Counted from the first letter of the stretch, positions 18,020 to 27,115 are shown. The stretch: 64,000 bases of DNA from Paracoccaceae bacterium (GCA_009842205.1 VYFX01000053.1:1-64000), one strand, 5' to 3'. Numbers and translations are program-made. Notes: generated by a model not told the origin, from the sequence alone.

Positions 18020-19876
18020 TCATCCTGTATTTGAACTTATTTGACTATCTGCATCAGGATCAATGCCAATAAACCCACCGACCTGCTTTTCCCAATGCTG
18101 GCTGAATACTCCTCCTCTGTCAAGCAGATCATCAACAGTACCCTGCTCAACAATATTCCCCTCATGCATGACAACAATACGATCCATACGTAATATTGTG
18201 GATAACCTGTGAGCTATGGCAATGACCGTTTTTCCCACGATGATTTGTCGCAAGGCATCCTGGATGTATCCTTCAACCGTTGAATCCAATGCTGATGTGG
18301 CCTCGTCCAAAACCATGATCGGGGCATCTTTCAAAACCGCTCTTGCCAAAGCAATTCTTTGCCTTTGGCCCCCGGACAATTTTACCCCTCTTTCACCCAA
18401 ATGGGCATCATATCCCTTACGGCCAAAACGATCCTTCATGTTGATGATGAACTCATGGGCCTGTGCCTTGATAGATGCCTCTACAACCTCATCCCGAGTT
18501 GCTTTTGGATTGCCATAGGCAATGTTTTCCCAAGCTGATCTATTGAACATGGCTGTTTCCTGGGTTACCATGCTGATTTGATTCCTCAGGCTTTCCTGAG
18601 TGATATTGCGGATATCAGTGCCATCAATCATGATGGCTCCCCCTTCAGGATCATATAATCTCATCAACAGGGTGACCAGAGTCGATTTCCCGGCACCGGA
18701 TTCCCCGACAAGTCCGATGTGTTCACCAGGTTTGATTTGAAGATCAATATTGGTAACGCCACCGATTTCCTTCCCATATCGGAAAGAAACTTTCCTGAAT
18801 TCTATACTCCCCTTCAGCCCGACAACTTCCTTGGCCTGAGGCGCATCAACGAGCTGATGTGGATGAGCCAGAGTTCTCATACCATCTTCTGCTTCACCCA
18901 CATTGGAGTAAATTGCCATCAGTACAAAGCTAACCCAACCTGACATTTGAGCAATCCTGATGGCAACCGAACCCGTTGCGGCAATATCTCCTGTCGTGGT
19001 CATGCCATTCGACCAGAGCAGAAGGGAACCACCAACCAGAATGACCGGAAGCAATCCCGAAAGCAACATCAGGAAATATCTGAAGGAAGAAGCAACCATG
19101 CCAAATTCCGTGGCTTTTCCGCGAAAGTTTTCCAAGGCATCCAAGGCCGCTCGATCCTCATGCTGGTAATGGGCAAAGAGCTTGACAGTTCTTATGTTCG
19201 TTATCGTGTCGACAATCTGGCCGGAAAGCATTGATCGGGCACCTGCCCTTTTGGCAGATTTTTTTCTGATTCTGGGCAAGAACCAGCGAATGAGAAAAAC
19301 ATAACAGAAAAGCCAGACTATCAGCGATATGGCAATTCTGTAATCAATTGAAACAAGGAGCAGGAATGATCCCACCAATGAGGCCATGGCAAACGAAATC
19401 ACGTTGACAAATTCATTGACCGTGTCCGAAATTGCCCTTGAAGCCTGTAGTTGTTTCTGGGATATTCTACCGGCAAAATCATCATCAAAAAATGAAATCG
19501 CCTGATCCATCGTATGGCGATGGAGTCTTGAAAGAACCAGCGAATTGATATTCGGGTTGATCAGGACCGAGTTGATATAGGAACTTCCCCCAAAGGCAAA
19601 GGGTCTGACGACCACAAAGAAAACAACGGCACCGCCAAGGAGCAGGACATTGTCGGTAAAGATGTTGTTCAGGTCCGTTGATACCGCACTGTCAATGACC
19701 AACCCCAGTATCAAGGCAGAAAATACCTCCAGCGAACCCGCCAGCATGGACACCACGCAACCAATGAAAATCAGTGGAAATGACCCTTGCAAGCACCACA
19801 AGTAAAATCGACCCAGGGTTTGTGGGGGATCACCCTCCGAATACTGGTATGGATTGATCAACTTACCGAGCAACAA
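18020..19876 (-). CDS. MsbA-like ABC exporter (TMD-NBD fusion)
   Basis: This is a 618-residue half-transporter. About six membrane helices in residues 30-330 form a type 1 exporter domain, followed by a nucleotide-binding domain. The latter has Walker A GESGAGKST near residue 393, the signature [14 protein letters not shown] near 503, Walker B IMVLDEATSALD near 525, and the H-loop in IAIAHRLST. It presumably works as a homodimer in the inner membrane exporting lipid or drug-like substrates. The start is TTG; no in-frame ATG lies closer to the conserved beginning. It follows cca, as in many Rhodobacterales. Confidence 0.9.
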   Translation of the reverse strand: MLLGKLINPYQYSEGDPPQTLGRFYLWCLQGSFPLIFIGCVVSMLAGSLEVFSALILGLVIDSAVSTDLNNIFTDNVLLLGGAVVFFVVVRPFAFGGSSYINSVLINPNINSLVLSRLHRHTMDQAISFFDDDFAGRISQKQLQASRAISDTVNEFVNVISFAMASLVGSFLLLVSIDYRIAISLIVWLFCYVFLIRWFLPRIRKKSAKRAGARSMLSGQIVDTITNIRTVKLFAHYQHEDRAALDALENFRGKATEFGMVASSFRYFLMLLSGLLPVILVGGSLLLWSNGMTTTGDIAATGSVAIRIAQMSGWVSFVLMAIYSNVGEAEDGMRTLAHPHQLVDAPQAKEVVGLKGSIEFRKVSFRYGKEIGGVTNIDLQIKPGEHIGLVGESGAGKSTLVTLLMRLYDPEGGAIMIDGTDIRNITQESLRNQISMVTQETAMFNRSAWENIAYGNPKATRDEVVEASIKAQAHEFIINMKDRFGRKGYDAHLGERGVKLSGGQRQRIALARAVLKDAPIMVLDEATSALDSTVEGYIQDALRQIIVGKTVIAIAHRLSTILRMDRIVVMHEGNIVEQGTVDDLLDRGGVFSQHWEKQVGGFIGIDPDADSQISSNTG

Positions 19877-19923
19877 GACCCTACCATGATTTCAACCACT
19901 CCCATTAGTTTCCTTGCCTTTCC

Positions 19924-21078
19924 CTATACTAATTTCAGCAGGGCTGATTTGGATATCTCAAAACCTGATGAAATCCATACCCTTTGCAATTCCTTGAGTT
20001 TGTCACCCAATTCTTTCCCCTCATATCTTGTTCCCAAATCCTTTGCCTTGACTGGAAATTCCTGACTTGCTGCAAAATCAATCCTTGACCTGAAATCTGA
20101 GGGGATTCCCTCATTGCCCACTATGGCCCTGATCAGGATTATAGCCTCAGTTGTTACCTTGCCAAAACGATAAGCCAACTCTTCGAGTGAACATTCGATA
20201 TCCTTTGAATATTGTAACAATATGTCAAGTTTTAAACGTTCAACCCTTGTTAAATCCAATTTACAATTCTTTGTGTTGATATTCAGTACCGCAAGACTGG
20301 TGATGGGATTGGGTTCAAACTGGTATGCCTGCTCCATTTGTTCCAATTTCTCGTGTTTCAGGGCCTGACCCTCCGGGAAGTGCCAGTGCCAGCTGGGAGT
20401 ATTCTCCCATTCCTTGAGACACCAATAGAGAGGTCTTACGGATAGAATTCGGAATATTTCGGATCTGATTCTATACCCGGATAGCAACTCGAGTTTTTCG
20501 GCCTGAAACTTTCGAATGGCATCCAAACCCTCGGAATCGCATCCCCTTTCGGAATCACCATAAAGGGCACTGAACCGAAAAAATCGCAATATGCGCAGAT
20601 AATCCTGATTGATTCGATTAACCGGATTGCCTATGAATCTAACCCGTTTTTTCTCCAGATCCTTCAATCCTCCCCTGGGATCATGTACTTTGCCTTCATA
20701 GTCGGCATAAAGAGCATTTATGGTAAAATCCCTGCGGGAGGAATCCGTCTCCAAATCTGTCGCAAAACAGACCTCGACCTTCCTGCCATAGGCCTTGGTA
20801 TCCTTGCGAAAGGTTGTAATTGATACCCCGTTTGGCCCTACCATCAAAGAACCAAATTCAATCCCTATCGGTTTGAAACCGATTTTCTCACGGTTGAACA
20901 TTTCCTTCATCTTGGTCGGAGTGGCATCAGTTGCCAGGTCAAGATCGGAAGGGAATCTTTGCAGGATACAGTCCCTGACACACCCACCAACAAAATACAG
21001 TTGAAATCCTGCATCCCGGAAAAGCTTGAACAACCCTACCAGAAACTGATCATTTTGCCAAAATCGTTTTATTCGCAT
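19924..21078 (-). CDS. cca: CCA tRNA nucleotidyltransferase
   Basis: This 384-residue class II nucleotidyltransferase builds or repairs the 3' CCA end of tRNAs. The head domain has FVGGCVRDCIL and the catalytic DLDLA (metal-binding aspartates) at about residues 30-48. RRDFTINALYAD, HDPRGGLKDLEKKRVRFIG and RINQDYLRILRFFRFSA follow and define the nucleotide-selecting neck. The C-terminal region is divergent, as usual. It abuts the Nudix gene (three bases apart), so the two are co-transcribed. Confidence 0.93.
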   Translation of the reverse strand: MRIKRFWQNDQFLVGLFKLFRDAGFQLYFVGGCVRDCILQRFPSDLDLATDATPTKMKEMFNREKIGFKPIGIEFGSLMVGPNGVSITTFRKDTKAYGRKVEVCFATDLETDSSRRDFTINALYADYEGKVHDPRGGLKDLEKKRVRFIGNPVNRINQDYLRILRFFRFSALYGDSERGCDSEGLDAIRKFQAEKLELLSGYRIRSEIFRILSVRPLYWCLKEWENTPSWHWHFPEGQALKHEKLEQMEQAYQFEPNPITSLAVLNINTKNCKLDLTRVERLKLDILLQYSKDIECSLEELAYRFGKVTTEAIILIRAIVGNEGIPSDFRSRIDFAASQEFPVKAKDLGTRYEGKELGDKLKELQRVWISSGFEISKSALLKLV

Positions 21079-21080
21079 CG

Positions 21081-21680
21081 TTAGTTGAGATGTTTGGCAA
21101 GACCATTGAGTATTCTGGCCGTTGCTCCCCAGATATGATACTCATGGTAATTGAGCCCAATGTATCTGTATTTTTTCCCGTCCCTCATTATGGATTCAAT
21201 ACGGTAGTTCGTTAAATCCATCAGAAAGTTCAGCGAAACCTCAAAGATTTCTGCAACCTCCTCGATTTGGGCTACGGCGTCAAACAGGGGATCCACCTTA
21301 CCAACAAACGGGGTAATCCTGAAACCGGTTACCGTCTCATGGGGAGGACATACCCCAAGAATTTCAACCTGTGCGGGATCCAATCCAATTTCCTCTTTTG
21401 CTTCCCTCAAGGCAGTCTCCAACTCATCATGATCCCAGTGTTCGGCTTTTCCACCCGGAAAGGAAATCTGTCCGGCATGGTACTTGAGATGACTTGAACG
21501 CCTGGTAAATATAACCATTACCCCTTCGGGCCTGCTGACAAGAGGTATCAGTACGCTGGCCGGTCTTTTGGCCCGCGGTATATGATCGAGCATCCCTTCA
21601 TTGAGCATGTAATCCGATGATCCGCCCCTGTAGGTTCCCAAACCTTTACTAATCTGATTAAAAGTCAATTGAAGAGACAA
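21081..21680 (-). CDS. Nudix CoA pyrophosphatase
   Basis: This 199-residue Nudix hydrolase resembles NudL/YeaB-type coenzyme A pyrophosphatases. It has the Nudix box beginning at GGKAEHWDHDELETALREAK and continuing EEIGLDP, preceded by HAGQISFPGG, which marks the CoA-specific NuCoA signature. The C-terminal YHEYHIWGATARIL is also typical. It probably hydrolyses CoA or oxidised CoA to 4'-phosphopantetheine and ADP. It starts the operon that continues into cca. Confidence 0.9.
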   Translation of the reverse strand: MSLQLTFNQISKGLGTYRGGSSDYMLNEGMLDHIPRAKRPASVLIPLVSRPEGVMVIFTRRSSHLKYHAGQISFPGGKAEHWDHDELETALREAKEEIGLDPAQVEILGVCPPHETVTGFRITPFVGKVDPLFDAVAQIEEVAEIFEVSLNFLMDLTNYRIESIMRDGKKYRYIGLNYHEYHIWGATARILNGLAKHLN

Positions 21681-21775
21681 CGTAAAGCCCTAACTCCCCA
21701 ACCTGAAAAGTTGTATTTGAATATTAATGATTTCAGCATTTTGCAAAACTAACGTATTTCCAAACATTGGCGTCT

Positions 21776-22576
21776 TCAGTCTTCCTTTTCAGCCAGATAA
21801 TTCTCGAACTCGCCGGGATCGGATAAATTGTCCTGTGGACATACCGATGTATGGATTCCAAATACAACCCCCTTGGTTTCATTCAGTTTCCTGAGGGTTT
21901 GACGCTCCACCCTTGCCCACTTTTTACCTGTCTTGTCCTTGTCTCGCCTCTGATTCATGCTTCTCGGCTGGTGAAGATCGGGATTGGTATAAGAAAGATA
22001 ATTCCCTCGGTATATAATCCTGTCGGGTTGTAGATTATCAAACATCCGCTGGACCACCATGGCAATACGATCATTGTACTGGGGTACTGGGTCATGAATT
22101 GAGGTGAGTGGCAAGCCCATTTTTTCAGATAGAAGCCAGCTTGCCGGAAAACACAATATGGCACCAACCAGGACATGTTGATCACCACCATTGTGAAGCA
22201 AGCACAAATCCTCCTGGACCAAACGGCCCGCAACGATCAGGGGATGATCATCGTTTAATTCAATGATTTGCCCGTCTGGTCTTGTGACATAACCCTTCCC
22301 CCAAATATAATCCTCAACATCCTGAAGTGTTTCACAAATGGTTCGAAGCAATTCCTCGGCGATGCGGTCTCCCTCCCCGGTACAATCAAAAACCAGATCT
22401 CGTTTGGTCTTGATCAGGTGATCCCTGTACCTCATTTGCCTGTCAAAGGCATCATCTCGAAACAGCCAGTCACGTGGTTCGAGCGGGTTGATTCCGGGCA
22501 ACCTTCTAGTTTTTTCGTTGACCCAAGGTTCAAAGGAAAGATTTTCTTGACAAATTTCGTGAAACTCGTGAAGCAT
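21776..22576 (-). CDS. DUF3445 haem-dependent oxidative N-demethylase-like protein
   Basis: The product matches the DUF3445 family, which includes DmmA-like haem proteins that oxidatively demethylate methylamines. Conserved blocks are LPGINPLEPRDWL near the start, the central GRLVQEDLCLLHN, HVLVGAILCFPASW, the SIHDPVPQYN loop, and VERQTLRKL with VVFGIHT near the end. An in-frame GTG at 22639 would add 21 unconserved residues; ATG at 22576 (266 aa) fits the family better and leaves about 98 bases for divergent promoters with dddP. No partner reductase genes (DmmBC type) are seen here. Confidence 0.85.
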   Translation of the reverse strand: MLHEFHEICQENLSFEPWVNEKTRRLPGINPLEPRDWLFRDDAFDRQMRYRDHLIKTKRDLVFDCTGEGDRIAEELLRTICETLQDVEDYIWGKGYVTRPDGQIIELNDDHPLIVAGRLVQEDLCLLHNGGDQHVLVGAILCFPASWLLSEKMGLPLTSIHDPVPQYNDRIAMVVQRMFDNLQPDRIIYRGNYLSYTNPDLHQPRSMNQRRDKDKTGKKWARVERQTLRKLNETKGVVFGIHTSVCPQDNLSDPGEFENYLAEKED

Positions 22577-22674
22577 CGGTTTTATAAACAAGGAAATATT
22601 GGAGATTTTATTTGTAAACCTGCTTGTACCAAATTCCACATGATAAGTGAATTCAAATTAGGGAGAAATATTTA

Positions 22675-24006
22675 ATGGACCAGGAACATTTTTCAGCCAC
22701 ACGGAAAATAGATCCTTCAAAGGGCACCCACCTGAAGGATGGAACAATTAATGACCATGATCGAATTGAAATTGGGCCAACCCTGCTTGCCTTCAGGGAA
22801 TGGGAAGAAGCCGGCCTGGAACTGCCAAACCTGGAAAGGATGCGGAATCATAGGTGGAAAAGGCTTATCCAGCACATTATTGATCGTGATTATGGCGGTT
22901 TATTGCTTTTTGATCCCCTGAACATTCGCTATGCCACAGATTCAACCAACATGCAGTTGTGGAACACCCACAATCCATTTCGGGCCGTTCTGTTATGTGC
23001 CGATGGCTATATGGTTATTTGGGATTACAAATCCTCCCTGTTTCTTGCCGATTTCAATCCCTTGGTTCGGGAGGTAAGAACTGGAGCTTCGCTCTTTTAC
23101 TTCACTGCTGGTGATGGCGATGAGAAACGTGCCGTAACGTTTGCCAGTGAAATTGATGAATTGATCAAGGAACATGGTGGCAACAACCGCCGGCTGGCTG
23201 TCGATAAAATAATGGTTTCAGGCTTGCGGGCCCTTGATAACGTTGGTTTTGAAATTATGAACGGCGAAGAGATTACGGAAAAATCTCGTTCGATCAAGGG
23301 ACCTGACGAAATTCTGGCCATGAGATGTGCAAGCCATGCCTGTGAAGTTTCCGTCAAGGTCATGGAAGATGCCGCCAAGCCGGGCATGTCGGAAGATGAG
23401 ATATGGTCGGTATTGCATGCCGAAAACATCAAGCGAGGTGGTGAATGGATCGAAACGAGACTGTTGGCGACCGGACCCAGAACCAACCCCTGGTTTCAGG
23501 AGTGTGGACCCCGAAAGTTGCAGAATAATGAAATCCTGGCATTTGATACCGATCTGGTTGGATGCTATGGCATCTGTACGGATATTTCACGAACCTGGTG
23601 GATAGGCGATCAAAAGCCCCGACAAGACATGATTGATGCGATGAAACATGGGGTTGAGCATATCCAGTACAACATGCAATTGCTGCAACCAGGAACCCAT
23701 TTTGATGATTTGACATTCAAGAGTCATCGGCTTGATCCAATCTATCAAAAACAAAAGTATGGTGTTCTGATGCATGGCGTTGGTCTCTGTGATGAGTGGC
23801 CTGGTATCAACTATCCGGATGGTTATACGAAGGGTTCGTTTGATTATTGTGTTGAGCCGGGTATGGTTTTCTGTGTCGAGGCCTTGGTCAGCCCGGAAGG
23901 AGGCGACTTCTCCATCAAGTTGGAGGATCAGGTACTGGTCACTGAAAATGGTCCTGACAATCTGACAACCTATCCCTTTGACAAAGCCCTGATGGGAGAA
24001 ACCTGA
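22675..24006 (+). CDS. dddP: DMSP lyase DddP
   Basis: DddP cleaves dimethylsulfoniopropionate to dimethyl sulfide and acrylate. It is a metallopeptidase-fold (M24-like) enzyme that no longer acts on peptides. The 443-residue sequence has the DddP-specific N-terminal RIEIGPTLLAFREW and YATDSTNMQLWNTHNPFRA, which ordinary Xaa-Pro peptidases lack. The metal site is complete: D291, D293, D303, H367, E402 and E417. These sit at a constant offset of four from the published iron ligands of Ruegeria DddP (D295, D297, D307, H371, E406, E421). Y362 and D373 match its catalytic Y366 and D377. The start is ATG after AGGGAG. No acrylate-use genes lie beside it. Confidence 0.95.
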   Translation: MDQEHFSATRKIDPSKGTHLKDGTINDHDRIEIGPTLLAFREWEEAGLELPNLERMRNHRWKRLIQHIIDRDYGGLLLFDPLNIRYATDSTNMQLWNTHNPFRAVLLCADGYMVIWDYKSSLFLADFNPLVREVRTGASLFYFTAGDGDEKRAVTFASEIDELIKEHGGNNRRLAVDKIMVSGLRALDNVGFEIMNGEEITEKSRSIKGPDEILAMRCASHACEVSVKVMEDAAKPGMSEDEIWSVLHAENIKRGGEWIETRLLATGPRTNPWFQECGPRKLQNNEILAFDTDLVGCYGICTDISRTWWIGDQKPRQDMIDAMKHGVEHIQYNMQLLQPGTHFDDLTFKSHRLDPIYQKQKYGVLMHGVGLCDEWPGINYPDGYTKGSFDYCVEPGMVFCVEALVSPEGGDFSIKLEDQVLVTENGPDNLTTYPFDKALMGET

Positions 24007-24288
24007 GGACAATTGTTTCTAGTCAACCTTGATTTCCAGTAGTGATTGCATGGCAGTGCGGCCGTAGTAATACGGATCAAATACGGTAAACTGGGGCTAT
24101 ATTTGGACATTGGATACTTGAATATATACGTTTGTTATGCCTTTTTGTCTCGGATTTGGCTGGCTAATGTTTCATGATCTTTTGACATGAAGAATAACCA
24201 TGGACAATTTTACAACGGCTTTCAACAAACAACCAGGATCTGGATGGAAGGTGGATAACAGTAGAAAACCAACAGGGAATAATACCTT

Positions 24289-26700
24289 TTAGGATTTAAA
24301 CTCGTTATTGTGGCTTGTAAGAGAGTTCCGCAGGGCCTCACATGAAGATTTTGGAGTTCTTACCATAGTATTATAATCAACATGAACCAAACCAAATCTT
24401 TTGCTATACCCCAATGTCCACTCATAATTGTCCAATAGCGACCAGATAAAATACCCCCTGACATCCACGCCTTCCGAAATCACATCCTTGACTACCCTTA
24501 TGTGGTCTTTAAGATATTTTTTTCTGATATCGTCATTAATGACTTTGGAAAACTCGTTTGAATGATCGGCCATGCCATTCTCGGTAACATAAATTGGCAA
24601 GCCATTTGCGTAATCACTTGCTACCCATCGTAGGAGGTGCCCCAAACCCTCCGGGTATATCTCCCATCCCATTCCGGTCTTGGGAAGGTTTCCATCTGTT
24701 TCTAACCAGCCCGGGAACTTTTCCTTGCCTTTGGCAATTAATTTGCGGGTGTAATAATTGATTCCGATCCAATCAACCGGTTCTCCGATTGTGGCCAAAT
24801 CTTCCTCCCAATTCTTTGGTAAATGCTTCTCAAGATAGTAGAGAGATTCCTTAGGATATTCCCGTTTTTGTACACCACCGAGAAACCACCTGTTATATAT
24901 GGCATCGTACAAATCAGCCTTGGATTTAGCTGCTTCCGAGTTGTCTGCAGGCCGGGAATATTCTAAATTTACTACCAATCCGAGGTTATCAACGTTTATA
25001 GCCCTCAGAGACTGTATAGCTGTACCATGTGCCAAGAGTACATGGTGCATGGCTCTTGCCGTTGCCCTGATATCTCTTAATCCCGGCGCATGATCTCCTG
25101 TAAAGTGTCCTAGCCAAGCAACGCACCATGGTTCATTAATGGGGGCTACCGAATATAACCTGTCACCAAGTAATTTCCCTACGGTTGTCGCGAATTGACC
25201 GAACCAGGAGGCTATATCCCGATTGGTCCATCCACCCTGGTCGGAAAGGTAAGCTGGTAATTCCCAATGATAAAGTGTAAGGAAAGGCTTCAACCCGCAA
25301 GACAACATTTCATCCACTAGTCGATCATAGAAATCCAAACCTTCTTGATTTGGGATTGACATGTTCTCTGGAAAAATTCTGGCCCATGATGTAGAAAATC
25401 GCCAAGCATCCAGACCTAGCGTGGATACCAACTTGAAGTCATCCTTATAACGGTGGAAATGATCACACGCGATGGCACCATTTTCCATATTACTTACATT
25501 TCCCGGTGTGGCAGCAAAGGTATCCCAATGGGTCTTGCCGGCATTACCATAATCATGCCCCTCTATCTGATAACTAGAAGAGGCTGTGCCGAAGACAAAT
25601 TTTTTGGGAAAATCTGAACGATAAAATCCCAGGGTTGGATAAGGGTTTATTTTTTTTGGTGAAACAAGCCCCCTGTATCCCTTAGGAGGGCCTGTGGTTT
25701 CACCTATTATCAATTCTGATTCCCAAAGTTCCTGATATGGGCTGTTCTTTTTGCCCTGAACCATGGAAATTAGCATTTCAGCACATCGTCTACCGGCTTT
25801 TCTGACAGAAGAGGTAAGGGCAGTAAAGGTGGGTGTTTCACCCTCATTAGCCAAATAAGAGAGCTGATCATCGAAAATAACCACAGAGATATCAGTACCC
25901 AATTTCAGATCGAGTTCAAGCAATGCCCTTCTGACACCGATAGCTATGATCATGGAAGATACCAGAAATGCTGTCGGAGGATTTTTCAATTTCATAATTT
26001 CATGAGTTGATTGATAGCCATAAGACATTGTCATCTCGTTGGATTTCAGGTAACCTGCTTGTGGAAACAATCCGTTCCGGGCAAGGGCATTTTCAAAACC
26101 CGCGCGGCGTCGATAGGCAAAATCCATTGTTTCAAGACCGTTGATGAGTGCAATGTCTGTGTGTCCCAAATCAATAAGATATTGAGTTGCTTTTTGAAAA
26201 GCCCGGTAATTGTCTACGTCCATCCATGAATATTCTTCCTTGGCTGTTGAAACACGACCATGTACCAAGAAGGGAATACCTAGCTGTTGGAGAATAGGAA
26301 TACGAAAATCCTTGAATCTTGGCAATTGTACCAGAATTCCATCTACAACGCCTAGTTCTGCCATTTGCTTATAAGAAGAAACGACATTTTCATCATTTGC
26401 AACTGAAAGATTCAAATGGTATCCCGCTTTGGAATAGGCCTCGCCAGCTCCTGCCAAAAAATCTGAGAAGATTGGATTAACCATCTCCTGGTTTGTAGAA
26501 ATTGGAATGACATGTCCAATGGACCGGGATTTTCCAGTGGCTAATCTGGTTGCAATCGGATTGGGACGGTAATTCAATTGCTTGGCAGCTGCCAATACCT
26601 TTTTTCTGGTCTTCTCATTTACTTCAGGAAAACCATTCAGAGCTCTACTCACAGTGCTTTGTGAAATCCCGAGATGTTGAGCCAGTTTTTTTAATGTCAT
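24289..26700 (-). CDS. LacI repressor fused to GH1 beta-glucosidase
   Basis: A single 803-codon frame joins two complete proteins. Residues 1-340 form a LacI/GalR regulator: HTH with ISQSTVSRALNG, hinge RPNPIATRLATGKSRSIG, and a periplasmic-binding-like sugar domain with GRVS near 148 and the ending IIGETTGP. Residues 355-800 form a full GH1 (beta/alpha)8 barrel: FVFGTASSSYQIEG near 368, HWE at 478-480, acid/base E523 in NEP, nucleophile E707 in TENG, and the C-terminal WSLLDNYEW...RFGLVHVDY. No ATG, GTG or TTG lies before the GH1 domain, so it has no start of its own. A run of eight A lies exactly at the junction. It is divergent from the agl importer genes. Likely role: sensing and cleaving a beta-glucoside. 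Confidence 0.92.
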   Translation of the reverse strand: MTLKKLAQHLGISQSTVSRALNGFPEVNEKTRKKVLAAAKQLNYRPNPIATRLATGKSRSIGHVIPISTNQEMVNPIFSDFLAGAGEAYSKAGYHLNLSVANDENVVSSYKQMAELGVVDGILVQLPRFKDFRIPILQQLGIPFLVHGRVSTAKEEYSWMDVDNYRAFQKATQYLIDLGHTDIALINGLETMDFAYRRRAGFENALARNGLFPQAGYLKSNEMTMSYGYQSTHEIMKLKNPPTAFLVSSMIIAIGVRRALLELDLKLGTDISVVIFDDQLSYLANEGETPTFTALTSSVRKAGRRCAEMLISMVQGKKNSPYQELWESELIIGETTGPPKGYRGLVSPKKINPYPTLGFYRSDFPKKFVFGTASSSYQIEGHDYGNAGKTHWDTFAATPGNVSNMENGAIACDHFHRYKDDFKLVSTLGLDAWRFSTSWARIFPENMSIPNQEGLDFYDRLVDEMLSCGLKPFLTLYHWELPAYLSDQGGWTNRDIASWFGQFATTVGKLLGDRLYSVAPINEPWCVAWLGHFTGDHAPGLRDIRATARAMHHVLLAHGTAIQSLRAINVDNLGLVVNLEYSRPADNSEAAKSKADLYDAIYNRWFLGGVQKREYPKESLYYLEKHLPKNWEEDLATIGEPVDWIGINYYTRKLIAKGKEKFPGWLETDGNLPKTGMGWEIYPEGLGHLLRWVASDYANGLPIYVTENGMADHSNEFSKVINDDIRKKYLKDHIRVVKDVISEGVDVRGYFIWSLLDNYEWTLGYSKRFGLVHVDYNTMVRTPKSSCEALRNSLTSHNNEFKS

Positions 26701-26738
26701 TGGTTTCAGATAAATTTTATTGAAAATGATAATATTGA

Positions 26739-26754
26739 TTTAAACTGCTTTAAA
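26739..26754. promoter_or_regulatory. Candidate LacI-type operator near the fusion gene start
   Basis: TTTAAACTGCTTTAAA is an inverted repeat of TTTAAA around CTGC, with the same 6-4-6 layout as the site at 27116. It lies about 40 bases upstream of the fusion ATG on the minus strand, so it could mediate autorepression. The assignment rests on similarity between the sites and the divergent LacI-type gene. Confidence 0.5.
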
Positions 26755-26759
26755 AAATA

Positions 26760-26774
26760 TTCAAACGCTTTGAT
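26760..26774. promoter_or_regulatory. Second candidate LacI-type operator
   Basis: TTCAAACGCTTTGAT is closely related to the site at 27116 (TTCAAA...CGCTTTGA) but one base shorter in the centre. It lies five bases from the preceding palindrome. Two adjacent sites here plus one about 350 bases away would suit DNA looping by a LacI-family tetramer or paired dimers. This is inferred from sequence only. Confidence 0.5.
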
Positions 26775-26960
26775 TGATTATGAATATCAAGGATGAAATA
26801 TAGTACAAAACCATACAATACCATCAAGTATTTGTTGCCCTATTAGCCCCGGCTCATATAGTTTTACCAAGACACATATTCCTTTCCTGTCTTTGTTTGC
26901 CCGATTCATGAAATCATGAAAGAGGATTAAATATTATGACCATTGGAGCAAAACGGAGCT

Positions 26961-27026
26961 ATGGAAGAAAGTCCTGGATTGCAAAAGGAATGGTGGAAGG
27001 GAAGGACTTACCATGTCAGCAACTAA
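26961..27026 (+). pseudogene. Possible remnant of a GH13 alpha-glucosidase start
   Basis: The intergenic region contains a 21-codon frame reading MEESPGLQKEWWKGRTYHVS and one more residue, then TAA. The WWKGRT-Y core resembles the opening of GH13 alpha-glucosidases (typically WW-----YQ-YP-SF). In the Sinorhizobium agl operon an alpha-glucosidase gene, aglA, accompanies aglEFGK, but here no intact copy exists. This could therefore be a leftover. The match is short and may be chance. The rest of 26775-27077 shows nothing else definite. Confidence 0.3.
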
Positions 27027-27077
27027 AGTGAAAAGAAAATATAGAAATTTAAAACGCATTGAATTAATAAATTGTGC

Positions 27078-27107
27078 TTGACAAGTAACTTTAAGCCAAA
27101 GTATAAT
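27078..27107 (+). promoter_or_regulatory. Sigma70-type promoter of the agl operon
   Basis: TTGACA at 27078-27083 and TATAAT at 27102-27107 are separated by 18 bases: both hexamers match the consensus fully. Transcription should start near 27114 and leave a leader of about 125 bases before aglE. A LacI-type palindrome at 27116-27131 covers the start site, so the strong promoter would be silent until the repressor is released. Confidence 0.8.
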
Positions 27108-27115
27108 TTAAATAT

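Noticed and set aside
22675-24006. Annotation as Xaa-Pro aminopeptidase (M24)
   Set aside because: The N-terminal signature and all catalytic residues match DddP, including positions not shared with peptidases.
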